Below, in pieces: positions 1 through 7,612 of a DNA stretch of 64,000 nucleotides. The position numbers and the translations under genes were made by a program. The DNA lies in assembly GCA_004762155.1 (NCBI GenBank), contig SIHP01000007.1:124001-188000 (forward strand). Reading direction: 5' to 3'. Position 1 is the stretch's first letter. Each line of letters opens with the position of its first letter. Under the pieces are notes generated by a model, which saw only the letters and a list, made by a program, of their open reading frames with translations, had not been told where the DNA came from and did not search any database. The DNA is from Flavobacteriaceae bacterium (GTDB taxonomy: Bacteria; Bacteroidota; Bacteroidia; Flavobacteriales; Flavobacteriaceae).

Positions 1-554
1 TAACAATTATTGTTGTTTTTTGAAAAAAAAGACTCCACTACTGAACTTGTTGAATTCCAATCTACTTTTGCATTGGTAAAATTATTATCAGTAATAATAA
101 GTTCACGTGCGTCTTTAAATGAAAAATTAAGTTCATTTTCTTTTAAATATGCAGCAATAATATTAGCAGAGAATAATTCACCAAAACTTACAATTCTATC
201 GTAATCTTTTTCAGTTAAAATATCTTTTTTAATAAGTATACTTGAGGTTTGTATTAGGTCTTTTTCAAGCATTTTAATTTTTTGTGCTAAACCTTTAGGT
301 GTTTCTTGAAAAATAGCATTCATAAACTTATAATGCTCGTCAGAAATTAATTTCAGAATCTTTCTGTATTCACTATCCTCGTTACTTTTTAGTAATTCTG
401 AAAGTTTTACCAAATGATTGGTAATCCCTTTTAGTGCTGAAACTACAATAACCAACGGATTGTCATTTAAGTCATATTCTTTAATTATTTGCAGCATGTT
501 TTTTAGAGAAAGTAAAGAACTAACTGAACTTCCTCCAAATTTTAAAACTTCCAT
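1..554 (-). CDS. Aspartate kinase, N-terminal part (runs off the window)
   Basis: I translated this from the ATG at 554. The protein opens MEVLKFGGSSV, the aspartokinase signature with the catalytic Lys, followed by VVSALKGIT, the next conserved block of the amino-acid kinase fold. About 184 codons are visible and the rest lies beyond position 1, so I cannot tell a monofunctional enzyme from a fused aspartokinase/homoserine dehydrogenase. The enzyme makes aspartyl phosphate, the first step toward aspartate semialdehyde. The gene starts only 17 bases after the upstream JmjC-type gene stops, so it is probably the tail of the same operon. With the diaminobutyrate aminotransferase gene at 40455-41882, it may be a dedicated supply enzyme for 2,4-diaminobutyrate used by the NRPS. 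That role is inference; ordinary Lys/Thr/Met synthesis is the alternative. Confidence 0.85.
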   Translation of the reverse strand, partial: MEVLKFGGSSVSSLLSLKNMLQIIKEYDLNDNPLVIVVSALKGITNHLVKLSELLKSNEDSEYRKILKLISDEHYKFMNAIFQETPKGLAQKIKMLEKDLIQTSSILIKKDILTEKDYDRIVSFGELFSANIIAAYLKENELNFSFKDARELIITDNNFTNAKVDWNSTSSVVESFFSKNNNNC

Positions 555-571
555 AAATTTGAATTATATGT

Positions 572-1486
572 TTATACTGTTTCTTTAACTACACTTTTTT
601 CTAGTACAGCAATAATATCTTCTACTGTTGATGTTGAAGAGATTTGATCGCCTAAAAAGAACCTTAAAATTTCTATTTGGCTATCATTAGGGTTTTTTCT
701 TAAATGAGCTACTAATTTTTCTAAACCAGAAGCATGAACAAAATTCCATGTGATAGAAATACTATCCGTAGCACAGGTTACATCATGAAACCAGCCAGCA
801 GGAAAGAGAATTATTTCACCAGGAGATAAAGTAACTTTGGTATGTACTTTTGCTGATGGAAATTCAGGAAATTTATTTAAATCAGGATCAATAATATTTA
901 CAAACTCATCACCATTCATTACAAACTCTGCTTGATCTGGAGCATATAATGTAATGTCTTTCTTTCCATAAAATTGACACAGAACTGCATTACTATTAAA
1001 TGGATCTCTATGCAATCTTGTTCTTGAGCCTTTTCCTGAAATAAATAATCCTTTATATGGAAATCTAAACTCAGTAATAGATTTATTTTCTCCTTCTTGT
1101 ACTAATGGTACTAATAATTCATCTTTTGGTAAAAAATAAGGATGAGACCAAGCATCTTTTAAGCTGCCAAATACATCGTCTGACCATAAAAAATCTACAT
1201 CTTTTAATTTGGTATACCATCTTACATAATTTTTGCATTCAATAGTTGGTTTATCAAAATTAGCGTCAAGATAACTTTCTAACGAAGTAACATTTTGTAA
1301 ATCAAATAAATCGTCATAAACCTGAGTAAATTCAGATCCAAATTCTTTTTTTAATGATGATGGTTGAAACCTTGATAAATCCCAATCACTCATTGCATCT
1401 GTAATAATTATTGGAAAATTTCCTGTTATGTTATTTTGTAAAAACTCTTCTTTAGAAATTTTTTCAACTCTTCTTATTTCTTTCAT
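572..1486 (-). CDS. JmjC/cupin_8-type Fe(II)/2-oxoglutarate oxygenase
   Basis: This 304-residue cytoplasmic protein has the cupin_8/JmjC-like layout of peptide and protein hydroxylases. An RLHRDP motif supplies the HxD pair (His159, Asp161), and the third iron ligand is probably His234 in PAGWFHDVTC. The 'GEIILFPAGW' strand before it is typical of this family. Such enzymes hydroxylate amino-acid side chains, free or in a peptide. It lies between the phosphopantetheinyl transferase and aspartokinase genes in the operon. It may therefore act on an NRPS-bound residue or on the ribosomal peptide encoded at 6311-7387; the sequence does not decide which. It is only distantly similar to the second family member at 39564-40445, so the two likely have different substrates. 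Confidence 0.75.
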   Translation of the reverse strand: MKEIRRVEKISKEEFLQNNITGNFPIIITDAMSDWDLSRFQPSSLKKEFGSEFTQVYDDLFDLQNVTSLESYLDANFDKPTIECKNYVRWYTKLKDVDFLWSDDVFGSLKDAWSHPYFLPKDELLVPLVQEGENKSITEFRFPYKGLFISGKGSRTRLHRDPFNSNAVLCQFYGKKDITLYAPDQAEFVMNGDEFVNIIDPDLNKFPEFPSAKVHTKVTLSPGEIILFPAGWFHDVTCATDSISITWNFVHASGLEKLVAHLRKNPNDSQIEILRFFLGDQISSTSTVEDIIAVLEKSVVKETV

Positions 1487-1493
1487 CTTAAGA

Positions 1494-2180
1494 TTAATTT
1501 TGGTTAGTAGTTATGATTAGTTTTTCATACAGATCATCTATAGTCATTTGTGTTAAATTAACTTTAAAGTCTTTGATAGATGTACTAATATGACATTTAT
1601 AATTTTCTGTAATCAATATGTTTTTATAAAACCATTTATCTGTATTAGTGATAATATGGTCTTCATTGATTTTAATTTCTGTTAGCGGAATATGTAAACC
1701 TCTTCCATCTGCTTTTGAAACAGCTTCTTTAATTGTCCATAAATCATAAAAAGTACATATTGGTATTTGTGATTTATGAATTTTGTTTTTTTCAACAGCA
1801 GTTAAAACGGAATGAAAATCTTCTATCTTTATTTTAGGGTCTATTTTTTCTATATCAATACCTAAAGGTTGCTTAGAAAGTGTGTAGGCAAAAACAACAT
1901 ATTCTCCAGAGTGAGAAATGTTAAATGAAAACTCTTTATCCAAGTATGGTTTTTGATATTTGGTGTATTTTAACTTAGAAAAAATGCCTTCATCAAAATA
2001 ATTTTCTGTTACTTTTTTTAGTAATAGTTTGCCAATTAAAGATGCCTGACGATCTTTCCAATGATAGAACTTCGTTATTTTTGAATGTTGATCTTCTGGA
2101 ATTAAGCTTAAATAGTAATTCCACAAATCTTGAGACATTAATGTGTGGTTTCGTACAGAAATAACTAATATCGTTTTCAT
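1494..2180 (-). CDS. Sfp-type 4'-phosphopantetheinyl transferase
   Basis: This 228-residue protein carries both PPTase signatures: GIDIE (residues 107-111), with Mg-binding acidic residues, and WTIKEAVSKADGRGL starting near 148. The length matches the Sfp family. It transfers the phosphopantetheine arm of CoA to the conserved Ser of carrier domains. The gene is the in-cluster activator for the twelve or more ACP/PCP domains encoded at 13142-58622. It ends 7 bases before the next gene and sits downstream of the putative RiPP genes. The NRPS and RiPP genes are therefore interleaved in one transcriptional direction rather than being neighbouring clusters. Confidence 0.9.
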   Translation of the reverse strand: MKTILVISVRNHTLMSQDLWNYYLSLIPEDQHSKITKFYHWKDRQASLIGKLLLKKVTENYFDEGIFSKLKYTKYQKPYLDKEFSFNISHSGEYVVFAYTLSKQPLGIDIEKIDPKIKIEDFHSVLTAVEKNKIHKSQIPICTFYDLWTIKEAVSKADGRGLHIPLTEIKINEDHIITNTDKWFYKNILITENYKCHISTSIKDFKVNLTQMTIDDLYEKLIITTNQN

Positions 2181-2201
2181 TGAAAAAGATTTAAAGACAA
2201 A

Positions 2202-4271
2202 TTAATTAGGTAGTTTTTTTCCTATTTTTTTATTCACTTTTATAATGGTATCGTTTTTTATAGTTAATAAAACAGGTACATTTTTAGTGAGTTTTTTTAA
2301 CGCATCTCTTGTAATAAACTCAACAGGAAAGTCAACTTTTATAGTTTTTTTAAGCGTTTTGAAATCTTCCTTCTTTTCTAAAATACTAATTCCAATTACA
2401 TGCTTATCTTCTTTTACCATTTCGTTTATATGCGGAATTGCATTTTTACAATGAATACAATTTGGTGAAAATAAAAACCAATATTCAGCTTTTTTCATTT
2501 CGTTGGTGACTGTAATCTTTGAATCATAAATAGAGTTACCAATATTATTAAATACAAAATCAGATGATTTTGAAGCATTAAATTTAAAAACCTGAAACGT
2601 AGTTAAAAATACGATAGCTACAGAGATAACTATCTTAATTGTTCTTTTAGAAATGGTAGTTTTAAGTTGTTTCAGAAGAAAAAAAGATAACAACAGTAAA
2701 AAGGCATTTTTTAATAATACAACTTCTATTTTACTTGAGTTTAATACATCAAAGCTTCCAAAGCAATCGCATTCTTTTATTCCTAATTGAAAGTAGCCAT
2801 AACTGTATATCAAACTTAACATCAATAAAAAAGCAATAGATATTTTTGGAGCTAATTTCTTAAATATCCAAGTAGCAAAACTTAGCGCTAAGAAATATTC
2901 AATTCCAATAATTAAATAAGCCAAAAAACTTATGTTAGGAGCGTACTCAAGAATTTTTTGTTTAAAAGGTAAAAAATCTAATGTTTTTCCAACTGCAGAA
3001 AGTAAGTAAACTACAGATAAGATTATCTGTACACCAATCCATAGTATTTCTTTTGCATTTATTGTTTTAGCAACTTTCATTCTTTGGTATATTGTTTTTA
3101 AAAACCTAAATAAGATGTAATAAAATAATAAAGGAATGGTAAGCTTTTTAAGCGCGTTATAATCGAATTTAAAATCACCTTTAATAACATCTTCTATAAG
3201 ACTATAAATAGTTGCTGGATAACTAAAAATAGAATTATAATCGGTAATTAAAATCCAACCTAAAAAAACAACAATAAAAGAATTGCTAATAAGAGAATAC
3301 ATTAGTAAAAGGATGTTCTTTTTAGAATAGATAAAAGTATTTTTTTGTATAAATTGACCAAAAAATTGCCTTAAATTTTGATTAGAATTAGCTCTAAGAT
3401 TATTCACCCCAGTAATATCTGATAATACCCAATATCCATCGGTTCTAAAAAAAGGGTTTAGGTTAACCAAAACACTTAAAATACCTAATAAATAAACAAG
3501 AACTAGAAACTCAATTTTATGTGTAGCTAAGAATGCTATTCCAAATAATGTGGCAATTAATACTTGTATATGAAGGCCACCAAGGTTTACAACAATTCGT
3601 TGTCTTTTAGTTAACTTCCAAATATCAGAAACATCAGCAAACATAACAGGTGATAATAAATAAAAGCCAAATCCAATATTTCCATGTTTTCCACCAAAAT
3701 GATTACAAGCAGCAGCGTGGCCAAATTCATGTAAGAATAAGGTAACAACAATTGTAATTCCAATAAAAAGAGCTTTGGAAAAAGGCAAGCTGGTAAAAGA
3801 CTCAAAGGTTAAAAAATTCCAATAATTAATTCCAATAAAAGCTATAAAAAACAAACAGCTGATAAATACTGGATAAAAAATATTTTTAGAAAATAACGGA
3901 GCGATAAATTTAGCAATAGGAGCGACTACTTTTTCTGGAATAACATCAAAACTAAGTTTTAAATAATCTGGTTTAGATGCAATTTCATATGAATGAAGAT
4001 CATTTTCTATAATATGATATTTACCAAGGTCTTCATATAATATTTCATAAACCTTTTCTGCACTTACAGTTTTATCTATTGCAGTACTAAAATTTTTAGA
4101 AAGTTCTTCTACTGTTTTTTTGCCATCAACCAACTTCAAAAGTGATGTTACCAGCTCAGTAACTTTTACATAATGATTTAGTTTTTTATGCACAATTAAG
4201 TTTCCGTTACCATCATATGGTAAAATTTCTACATCCAAAGATTTTATTGGAATCAATTGTAAAACATCCAT
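2202..4271 (-). CDS. PqqD-like domain / M50 peptidase / MauE-like / thioredoxin-like fusion
   Basis: This is a 689-residue polytopic membrane protein. Residues 1-95 look like a PqqD-type RiPP recognition element, including the DGKKTVEEL turn. Transmembrane segments follow with an intact M50 zinc site: HEFGH at 181-185 and the NPFFRTDG block with Asp278. Residues about 410-540 resemble a MauE/DoxX redox membrane domain with a CDC pair at 501-503. The C-terminus is a thioredoxin-like domain with Cys605-x-x-Cys608, probably periplasmic. The start codon overlaps the stop of the upstream gene by one base. Inferred role: bind the leader of the small peptides at 6311-7387, cut inside or near the membrane, and oxidise or relay disulfides for the two-cysteine cores. 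Each domain is recognisable; the assignment to a peptide pathway rests on context and the PqqD domain. Confidence 0.75.
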   Translation of the reverse strand: MDVLQLIPIKSLDVEILPYDGNGNLIVHKKLNHYVKVTELVTSLLKLVDGKKTVEELSKNFSTAIDKTVSAEKVYEILYEDLGKYHIIENDLHSYEIASKPDYLKLSFDVIPEKVVAPIAKFIAPLFSKNIFYPVFISCLFFIAFIGINYWNFLTFESFTSLPFSKALFIGITIVVTLFLHEFGHAAACNHFGGKHGNIGFGFYLLSPVMFADVSDIWKLTKRQRIVVNLGGLHIQVLIATLFGIAFLATHKIEFLVLVYLLGILSVLVNLNPFFRTDGYWVLSDITGVNNLRANSNQNLRQFFGQFIQKNTFIYSKKNILLLMYSLISNSFIVVFLGWILITDYNSIFSYPATIYSLIEDVIKGDFKFDYNALKKLTIPLLFYYILFRFLKTIYQRMKVAKTINAKEILWIGVQIILSVVYLLSAVGKTLDFLPFKQKILEYAPNISFLAYLIIGIEYFLALSFATWIFKKLAPKISIAFLLMLSLIYSYGYFQLGIKECDCFGSFDVLNSSKIEVVLLKNAFLLLLSFFLLKQLKTTISKRTIKIVISVAIVFLTTFQVFKFNASKSSDFVFNNIGNSIYDSKITVTNEMKKAEYWFLFSPNCIHCKNAIPHINEMVKEDKHVIGISILEKKEDFKTLKKTIKVDFPVEFITRDALKKLTKNVPVLLTIKNDTIIKVNKKIGKKLPN

Positions 4272-6241
4272 TAGTTACTATGTTTTTTATAATTTGATAA
4301 TCCAGAGATACAAGCAGCTGTAGTAAATAGTCTATGAAAATCTTTTACAATAATATTAGTGCCAGAATCGCTTATTCTCCAATTAATTGTTGAATTGCTT
4401 GCGTCTATAATTGCTGGATGTGGAATACGCATAGCTGTGTTTTCTAACCACGACCCGTCAGTTAATTGTTCCTTTAAAAGAATTTCTACAATTTCATTTA
4501 TAACTTTGGTGTATTGATTAGAAATAGACTCGTTTATTGTTAATGATTCTAATAATAAACCTAAATAGAAATAGTTTTTATCTTCTTTTAAAATATTGAA
4601 AGATGTACTTTTTGTAAATTCTTCAAGCGAGTTTGTTACAAGCTTAATAATATTAGTGTCTTCTATTAAAACAGCACCTTTTAATAACAAATTAAGTGCA
4701 TAAACATCATGAGTCCACCAATATGATTTTAATGTTTCTTTTTGCTGAATTATAAGCTCTAAATAGTTTCTTAAATTGAAGAATACATTGTTTTTAATAG
4801 CTGCTTCGCATAAGAATAAGTAAGCAGCAGCACTAACACAAAAATGAGAATTTAACCAGCCTTTTACGTTTGAATCTGTTGGAAAGTTTAAAGAAACAAT
4901 AACTTCTTGTTCCGAATTATAAGTGCTAAAACCACCATCTTCATTTTGAAAAGAATACCATTTGTTTAATTGCTCTTCTGATATTTCTATATTATTTTTT
5001 AATAAGGCTCTTAAAACAAAAGTAGTAGAATCTGCGTCAGAAACCCATTTACTATTGTAGCCCCAAATATTATCTTTAACAGTATTTTGCTTTAGAAAAG
5101 CAATCGCTTTTGTAGTATCTATTTTATAATTTATGTTGTTTTGTTCTTGAGAAAGAAGAAAACCAGTCGTCCAAACATCACTTATTCCGGCATCATTAAA
5201 ATAATCTATCCAGTTTCCTTTTTCTTTATTTTGAGAATTTTGTATGAATTTTATTCCGTTTTCAATAGTTTCTTCTGGGGACTTCTGATCTTTTAATTTT
5301 TGATTTGATAGTTGTTGTTGCGTTCGAAAAACCGTTACAAAACCAGACATGTTTAATTGATTTTTAACTATTTCATTATATAGTTTTTGAATCTCAAATT
5401 TCCATTCAGGTAAATCGTAAGGTGCTATTGTTTTTTTAGCTTTTTCTAAATACAATAAAGCTTTGCTATATAGTTTTACGGCTGTACCATTTAGGTACAA
5501 ATCGTTTTTTAAATCTTTAATTGTTTTGTTCTTAAACTCTTCTTCTTCAGTTTTTTGTTTAAGTTCAAAGTGAGCAATATTAAATTGTTTATTCTCTATG
5601 TCTTCTTGAAGATCTGAAACATCATCGGTTATTTGAAAAGCAGTATAAAAGAATTTATGAGAGTTTAATAAATCCGTATACAAAACAATATCATTCATTT
5701 CTGATAAATGATACAAAGCATCTATAGCCACTTTACCAAAAGCCGATTTATAATCTGCTAATTTTTCAAAAGCTTCATAAGAAGTAATATCATGTGATTT
5801 TTGATCGATTTCAAATGCTTTTACATATTGAAATTTTCTAGAGTTCCACGATTTCCAAAATTGATGCTCATTAGGAAATAAACTAGAAAGTAATTTTATA
5901 GCTTCTTCTTTACAAATATCTGAGATTAAGTATGTAAAGAAACTTTCTTTTGGAGATTGATTATCAAATATTTCATCTACCAATATAACTGCTTTATAGT
6001 ATAAGAAACCAGCAATGGTAAGTACATCTAAAACCTTTTTATCAGCTAATTTAAAAACAGAGTTAAATAGATACGGATAGTATGTATAATAAACTGGGTT
6101 GTTATTTATAAAATGCTCGTCAACAATAGCTTTTATTATATTTTCTGGCAACTCGGTGTTGTTCATATAATTATTTAAAGCAATTGTAAAGGTTGTTTTA
6201 AAGCTTTGCTTTTGTACTTGTTTTTCTAGTAGTTGAATCAT
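4271..6241 (-). CDS. Isoprenoid-synthase-like / class II terpene-cyclase-like two-domain protein
   Basis: This is a 656-residue soluble protein. The N-terminal half (about 1-300) resembles an all-alpha class I isoprenoid synthase with two Asp-rich motifs, DEIFD (89-93) and DDVSD (206-210). The usual Arg-Arg after the first motif is absent. The C-terminal half (about 325-656) has prenyltransferase/squalene-oxidase-type repeats. At 402-406 it carries DADST where class II cyclases have DxDDT, so the Asp at the proton-donor position is kept and the last Asp is Ser. The gene begins just downstream of the five small peptide genes and overlaps the PqqD-M50 gene by one base, which suggests joint work on the peptide. 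It could make a terpene, prenylate or cyclise a peptide, or be a non-terpene enzyme on the same folds. The product is unknown. Confidence 0.65.
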   Translation of the reverse strand: MIQLLEKQVQKQSFKTTFTIALNNYMNNTELPENIIKAIVDEHFINNNPVYYTYYPYLFNSVFKLADKKVLDVLTIAGFLYYKAVILVDEIFDNQSPKESFFTYLISDICKEEAIKLLSSLFPNEHQFWKSWNSRKFQYVKAFEIDQKSHDITSYEAFEKLADYKSAFGKVAIDALYHLSEMNDIVLYTDLLNSHKFFYTAFQITDDVSDLQEDIENKQFNIAHFELKQKTEEEEFKNKTIKDLKNDLYLNGTAVKLYSKALLYLEKAKKTIAPYDLPEWKFEIQKLYNEIVKNQLNMSGFVTVFRTQQQLSNQKLKDQKSPEETIENGIKFIQNSQNKEKGNWIDYFNDAGISDVWTTGFLLSQEQNNINYKIDTTKAIAFLKQNTVKDNIWGYNSKWVSDADSTTFVLRALLKNNIEISEEQLNKWYSFQNEDGGFSTYNSEQEVIVSLNFPTDSNVKGWLNSHFCVSAAAYLFLCEAAIKNNVFFNLRNYLELIIQQKETLKSYWWTHDVYALNLLLKGAVLIEDTNIIKLVTNSLEEFTKSTSFNILKEDKNYFYLGLLLESLTINESISNQYTKVINEIVEILLKEQLTDGSWLENTAMRIPHPAIIDASNSTINWRISDSGTNIIVKDFHRLFTTAACISGLSNYKKHSN

Positions 6242-6272
6242 CTTTCAAAAAAAAAATTATTGTTTGTATTAA

Positions 6273-6306
6273 TAATTGCTGTTGTAATACTCTACAACAA
6301 CAATTA
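6273..6306 (-). repeat. Hairpin after peptide gene 1
   Basis: A 14-bp inverted repeat with a 6-base loop lies directly behind the stop codon at 6311. The single mismatch becomes a G-U wobble only in the minus-strand transcript, which argues for an RNA structure on that strand. The T-run on the minus strand comes some distance later, so this is not a textbook terminator. Confidence 0.6.
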
Positions 6307-6310
6307 TAAG

Positions 6311-6439
6311 TTATATTTCACCTGGAACATCAAGGCCACAAAGATCTGGATCTCCTCCAGCGTCAGACCAAGCGCACATTTCTAAACGTTCTTCTAATTT
6401 TTCTACTTGAAATTCGTTTGTTTGATTTAAGTTTTTCAT
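6311..6439 (-). CDS. Putative RiPP precursor peptide 1 (divergent core)
   Basis: This is a 42-residue peptide. The first 21 residues match the leader of the four other copies (MKNLNQTNEF at the start, LEERLEM at the end). The tail differs: it begins CAWSDAGGD (residues 22-30), has a second Cys at 34, and ends VPGEI. It keeps the Trp at position 24 and a PGE tripeptide seen in the other tails. A constant leader plus a variable Cys/Trp-containing tail is the usual logic of ribosomally made, post-translationally modified peptides. It lies 69 bases upstream of the terpene-cyclase-like gene. Start choice follows the alignment with the other copies. The function is inferred. Confidence 0.7.
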   Translation of the reverse strand: MKNLNQTNEFQVEKLEERLEMCAWSDAGGDPDLCGLDVPGEI

Positions 6440-6503
6440 TCGTATAAATTTTAATGGTTATTTAATGAGGGTCAGTGAAGACTATTGTGTAATTGAAATA
6501 AAA

Positions 6504-6539
6504 GAATTGTTGCTATAGAATTATCTATAACAACAATTC
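6504..6539 (-). repeat. Hairpin after peptide gene 2
   Basis: Two 15-base arms flank a 6-base loop, with one mismatch that is a G-U wobble in the minus-strand RNA. It sits 11 bases beyond the stop of the gene at 6551. It has the same loop size and TTGTTG-type stem as the other copies. Confidence 0.6.
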
Positions 6540-6550
6540 AATATTATGTT

Positions 6551-6667
6551 TTAGAAGTTACAGTCTACTTCACCTGGATCTAAAACATCACATTGCCAAG
6601 AAGCCATTTCTAAACGTTCTTCTAATTTTTCTACTTGAAATTCGTTTGTTTGATTAAAATTTTTCAT
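6551..6667 (-). CDS. Putative RiPP precursor peptide 2
   Basis: This 38-residue peptide shares the leader (MKNFNQTNEF at the start, LEERLEM ending at residue 21) and has the tail ASWQCDVLDPGEVDCNF (22-38) with Trp24, Cys26 and Cys36. It is identical in protein sequence to copy 4. The strongly charged Glu-rich, probably helical leader and the short Cys/Trp/acidic tail fit a RiPP precursor. I do not recognise a named family. Confidence 0.75.
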   Translation of the reverse strand: MKNFNQTNEFQVEKLEERLEMASWQCDVLDPGEVDCNF

Positions 6668-6745
6668 TGTTATAAAATTTAATAGTTTTTGCTTACTCTT
6701 TAAAGGATTTTCAGCGGACTCCATTTTGTTGTAATTGTAATACTG

Positions 6746-6779
6746 GATTGTTGTTATAATATTAGTTATAACAACAATC
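6746..6779 (-). repeat. Hairpin after peptide gene 3
   Basis: A perfect 14-bp stem with a 6-base loop lies 13 bases beyond the stop of the gene at 6792. No T-run follows on the minus strand, so RNA stabilisation, processing or attenuation is more likely than classic termination. Confidence 0.6.
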
Positions 6780-6791
6780 TGGTATTATGTT

Positions 6792-6908
6792 TTAGAAGTT
6801 ACAGTCTACTTCACCTGGCTCTAAAACGTCACATTGCCAAGAAGCCATTTCTAAACGTTCTTCTAATTTTTCTACTTGAAATTCGTTTGTTTGATTAAGA
6901 TTTTTCAT
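6792..6908 (-). CDS. Putative RiPP precursor peptide 3
   Basis: This 38-residue peptide has the shared leader with Leu at position 4 (as in copy 1) and the tail ASWQCDVLEPGEVDCNF. It differs from copy 2 only by Leu4 for Phe and Glu30 for Asp. The coding-level differences among copies are few and conservative, so the copies are probably all functional. Confidence 0.75.
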   Translation of the reverse strand: MKNLNQTNEFQVEKLEERLEMASWQCDVLEPGEVDCNF

Positions 6909-6986
6909 TGTTATAAAATTTAATAGTTTTTGCTTACTCTTTAAAGGATTTTCAGCGGGCTCCATTTTGTTGTAATTGTAATACTG

Positions 6987-7020
6987 GATTGTTGTTATAA
7001 TATTAGTTATAACAACAATC
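6987..7020 (-). repeat. Hairpin after peptide gene 4
   Basis: A perfect 14-bp stem with a 6-base loop, identical to the one after gene 3, lies 12 bases beyond the stop of the gene at 7033. Confidence 0.6.
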
Positions 7021-7032
7021 TGGTATTATGTT

Positions 7033-7149
7033 TTAGAAGTTACAGTCTACTTCACCTGGATCTAAAACATCACATTGCCAAGAAGCCATTTCTAAACGTT
7101 CTTCTAATTTTTCTACTTGAAATTCGTTTGTTTGATTAAAATTTTTCAT
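7033..7149 (-). CDS. Putative RiPP precursor peptide 4
   Basis: This 38-residue peptide has the same protein sequence as copy 2 (tail ASWQCDVLDPGEVDCNF). It is part of the 241-bp tandem array. Identical copies suggest gene dosage rather than product diversity. Confidence 0.75.
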   Translation of the reverse strand: MKNFNQTNEFQVEKLEERLEMASWQCDVLDPGEVDCNF

Positions 7150-7217
7150 TGTTATAAAATTTAATAGTTTTTGCTTACTCTTTAAAGGATTTTCAGCGTG
7201 CTCCATTTTGTAATTGT

Positions 7218-7265
7218 AATACTGGATTGTTGTTATAATATTAGTTATAACAACAATCCAGTATT
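7218..7265 (-). repeat. Long hairpin after peptide gene 5
   Basis: A perfect 21-bp stem with a 6-base loop starts 5 bases after the stop codon at 7271. It is the longest version of the element repeated after every peptide gene. Confidence 0.65.
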
Positions 7266-7270
7266 ATGTT

Positions 7271-7387
7271 TTAGAAGTTACAGTCTACTTCACCTGGCTC
7301 TAAAACATCACATTGCCAAGAAGCCATTTCTAAGCGTTCTTCTAATTTTTCTACTTGAAATTCGTTTGTTTGATTGAAATTTTTCAT
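7271..7387 (-). CDS. Putative RiPP precursor peptide 5 (first transcribed copy)
   Basis: This 38-residue peptide has the shared leader with Phe4 and the tail ASWQCDVLEPGEVDCNF. In transcription order it comes first, 225 bases after the TonB-type gene. The gap includes a 27-base conserved segment ending near 7435 that is repeated before copies 2 to 4. Confidence 0.75.
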   Translation of the reverse strand: MKNFNQTNEFQVEKLEERLEMASWQCDVLEPGEVDCNF

Positions 7388-7612
7388 TGTTATAAAATTT
7401 AATAATTAATGCTTACTCTTTAAAGGATTTTCAGCGAACTCCTAATGTTTAAACAATATTATCCTAGGGTATGTCCCAAAAAGGAATACCAATTTTTTAT
7501 TGATGAATAAAATATTTTTGAAATAAAAGACTCAATTAAGATAGTTATTACTTAACTAAAATTGTTAAGTAAAAAAGAAACTATAGTTAATTAATTACCT
7601 GTTGAGAAGTTT

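Larger units (their letters stand above)
6504..7440 (-). repeat. Tandem array of peptide-gene units, period about 241 bp
   Basis: Four consecutive units each contain a conserved upstream stretch (with CCTTTAAAGAG), a 117-base peptide gene and a hairpin. The start codons at 7387, 7149, 6908 and 6667 are spaced 238, 241 and 241 bases apart. Units are almost identical in both coding and non-coding parts, which indicates recent tandem duplication. A fifth, more diverged unit (start 6439) follows. The 225 bases between the array and the TonB-type gene (7388-7612) hold no gene I can support; the promoter for the array, if separate, should be there, but I see no exact consensus. Confidence 0.85.

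Noticed and set aside
10..204. Plus-strand frame at the left edge
   Set aside because: It lies wholly inside the aspartokinase gene on the minus strand, whose signature motifs are clear.
6273..7265. Reading the post-gene hairpins as rho-independent terminators
   Set aside because: Stems are AT-rich and no T-tract follows directly, and genes downstream depend on read-through. Processing or stability elements fit better.
6311..7387. Small peptides as MbtH-like or carrier-type NRPS accessory proteins
   Set aside because: They are only 38-42 residues, lack the MbtH Trp/Ser pattern and any phosphopantetheine motif, and show leader/tail organisation instead.
7388..7612. A dedicated promoter for the peptide array
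   Set aside because: Only TAATATTG-like one-mismatch matches to the Bacteroidota -7 element were seen, with poor spacing to any TTG.
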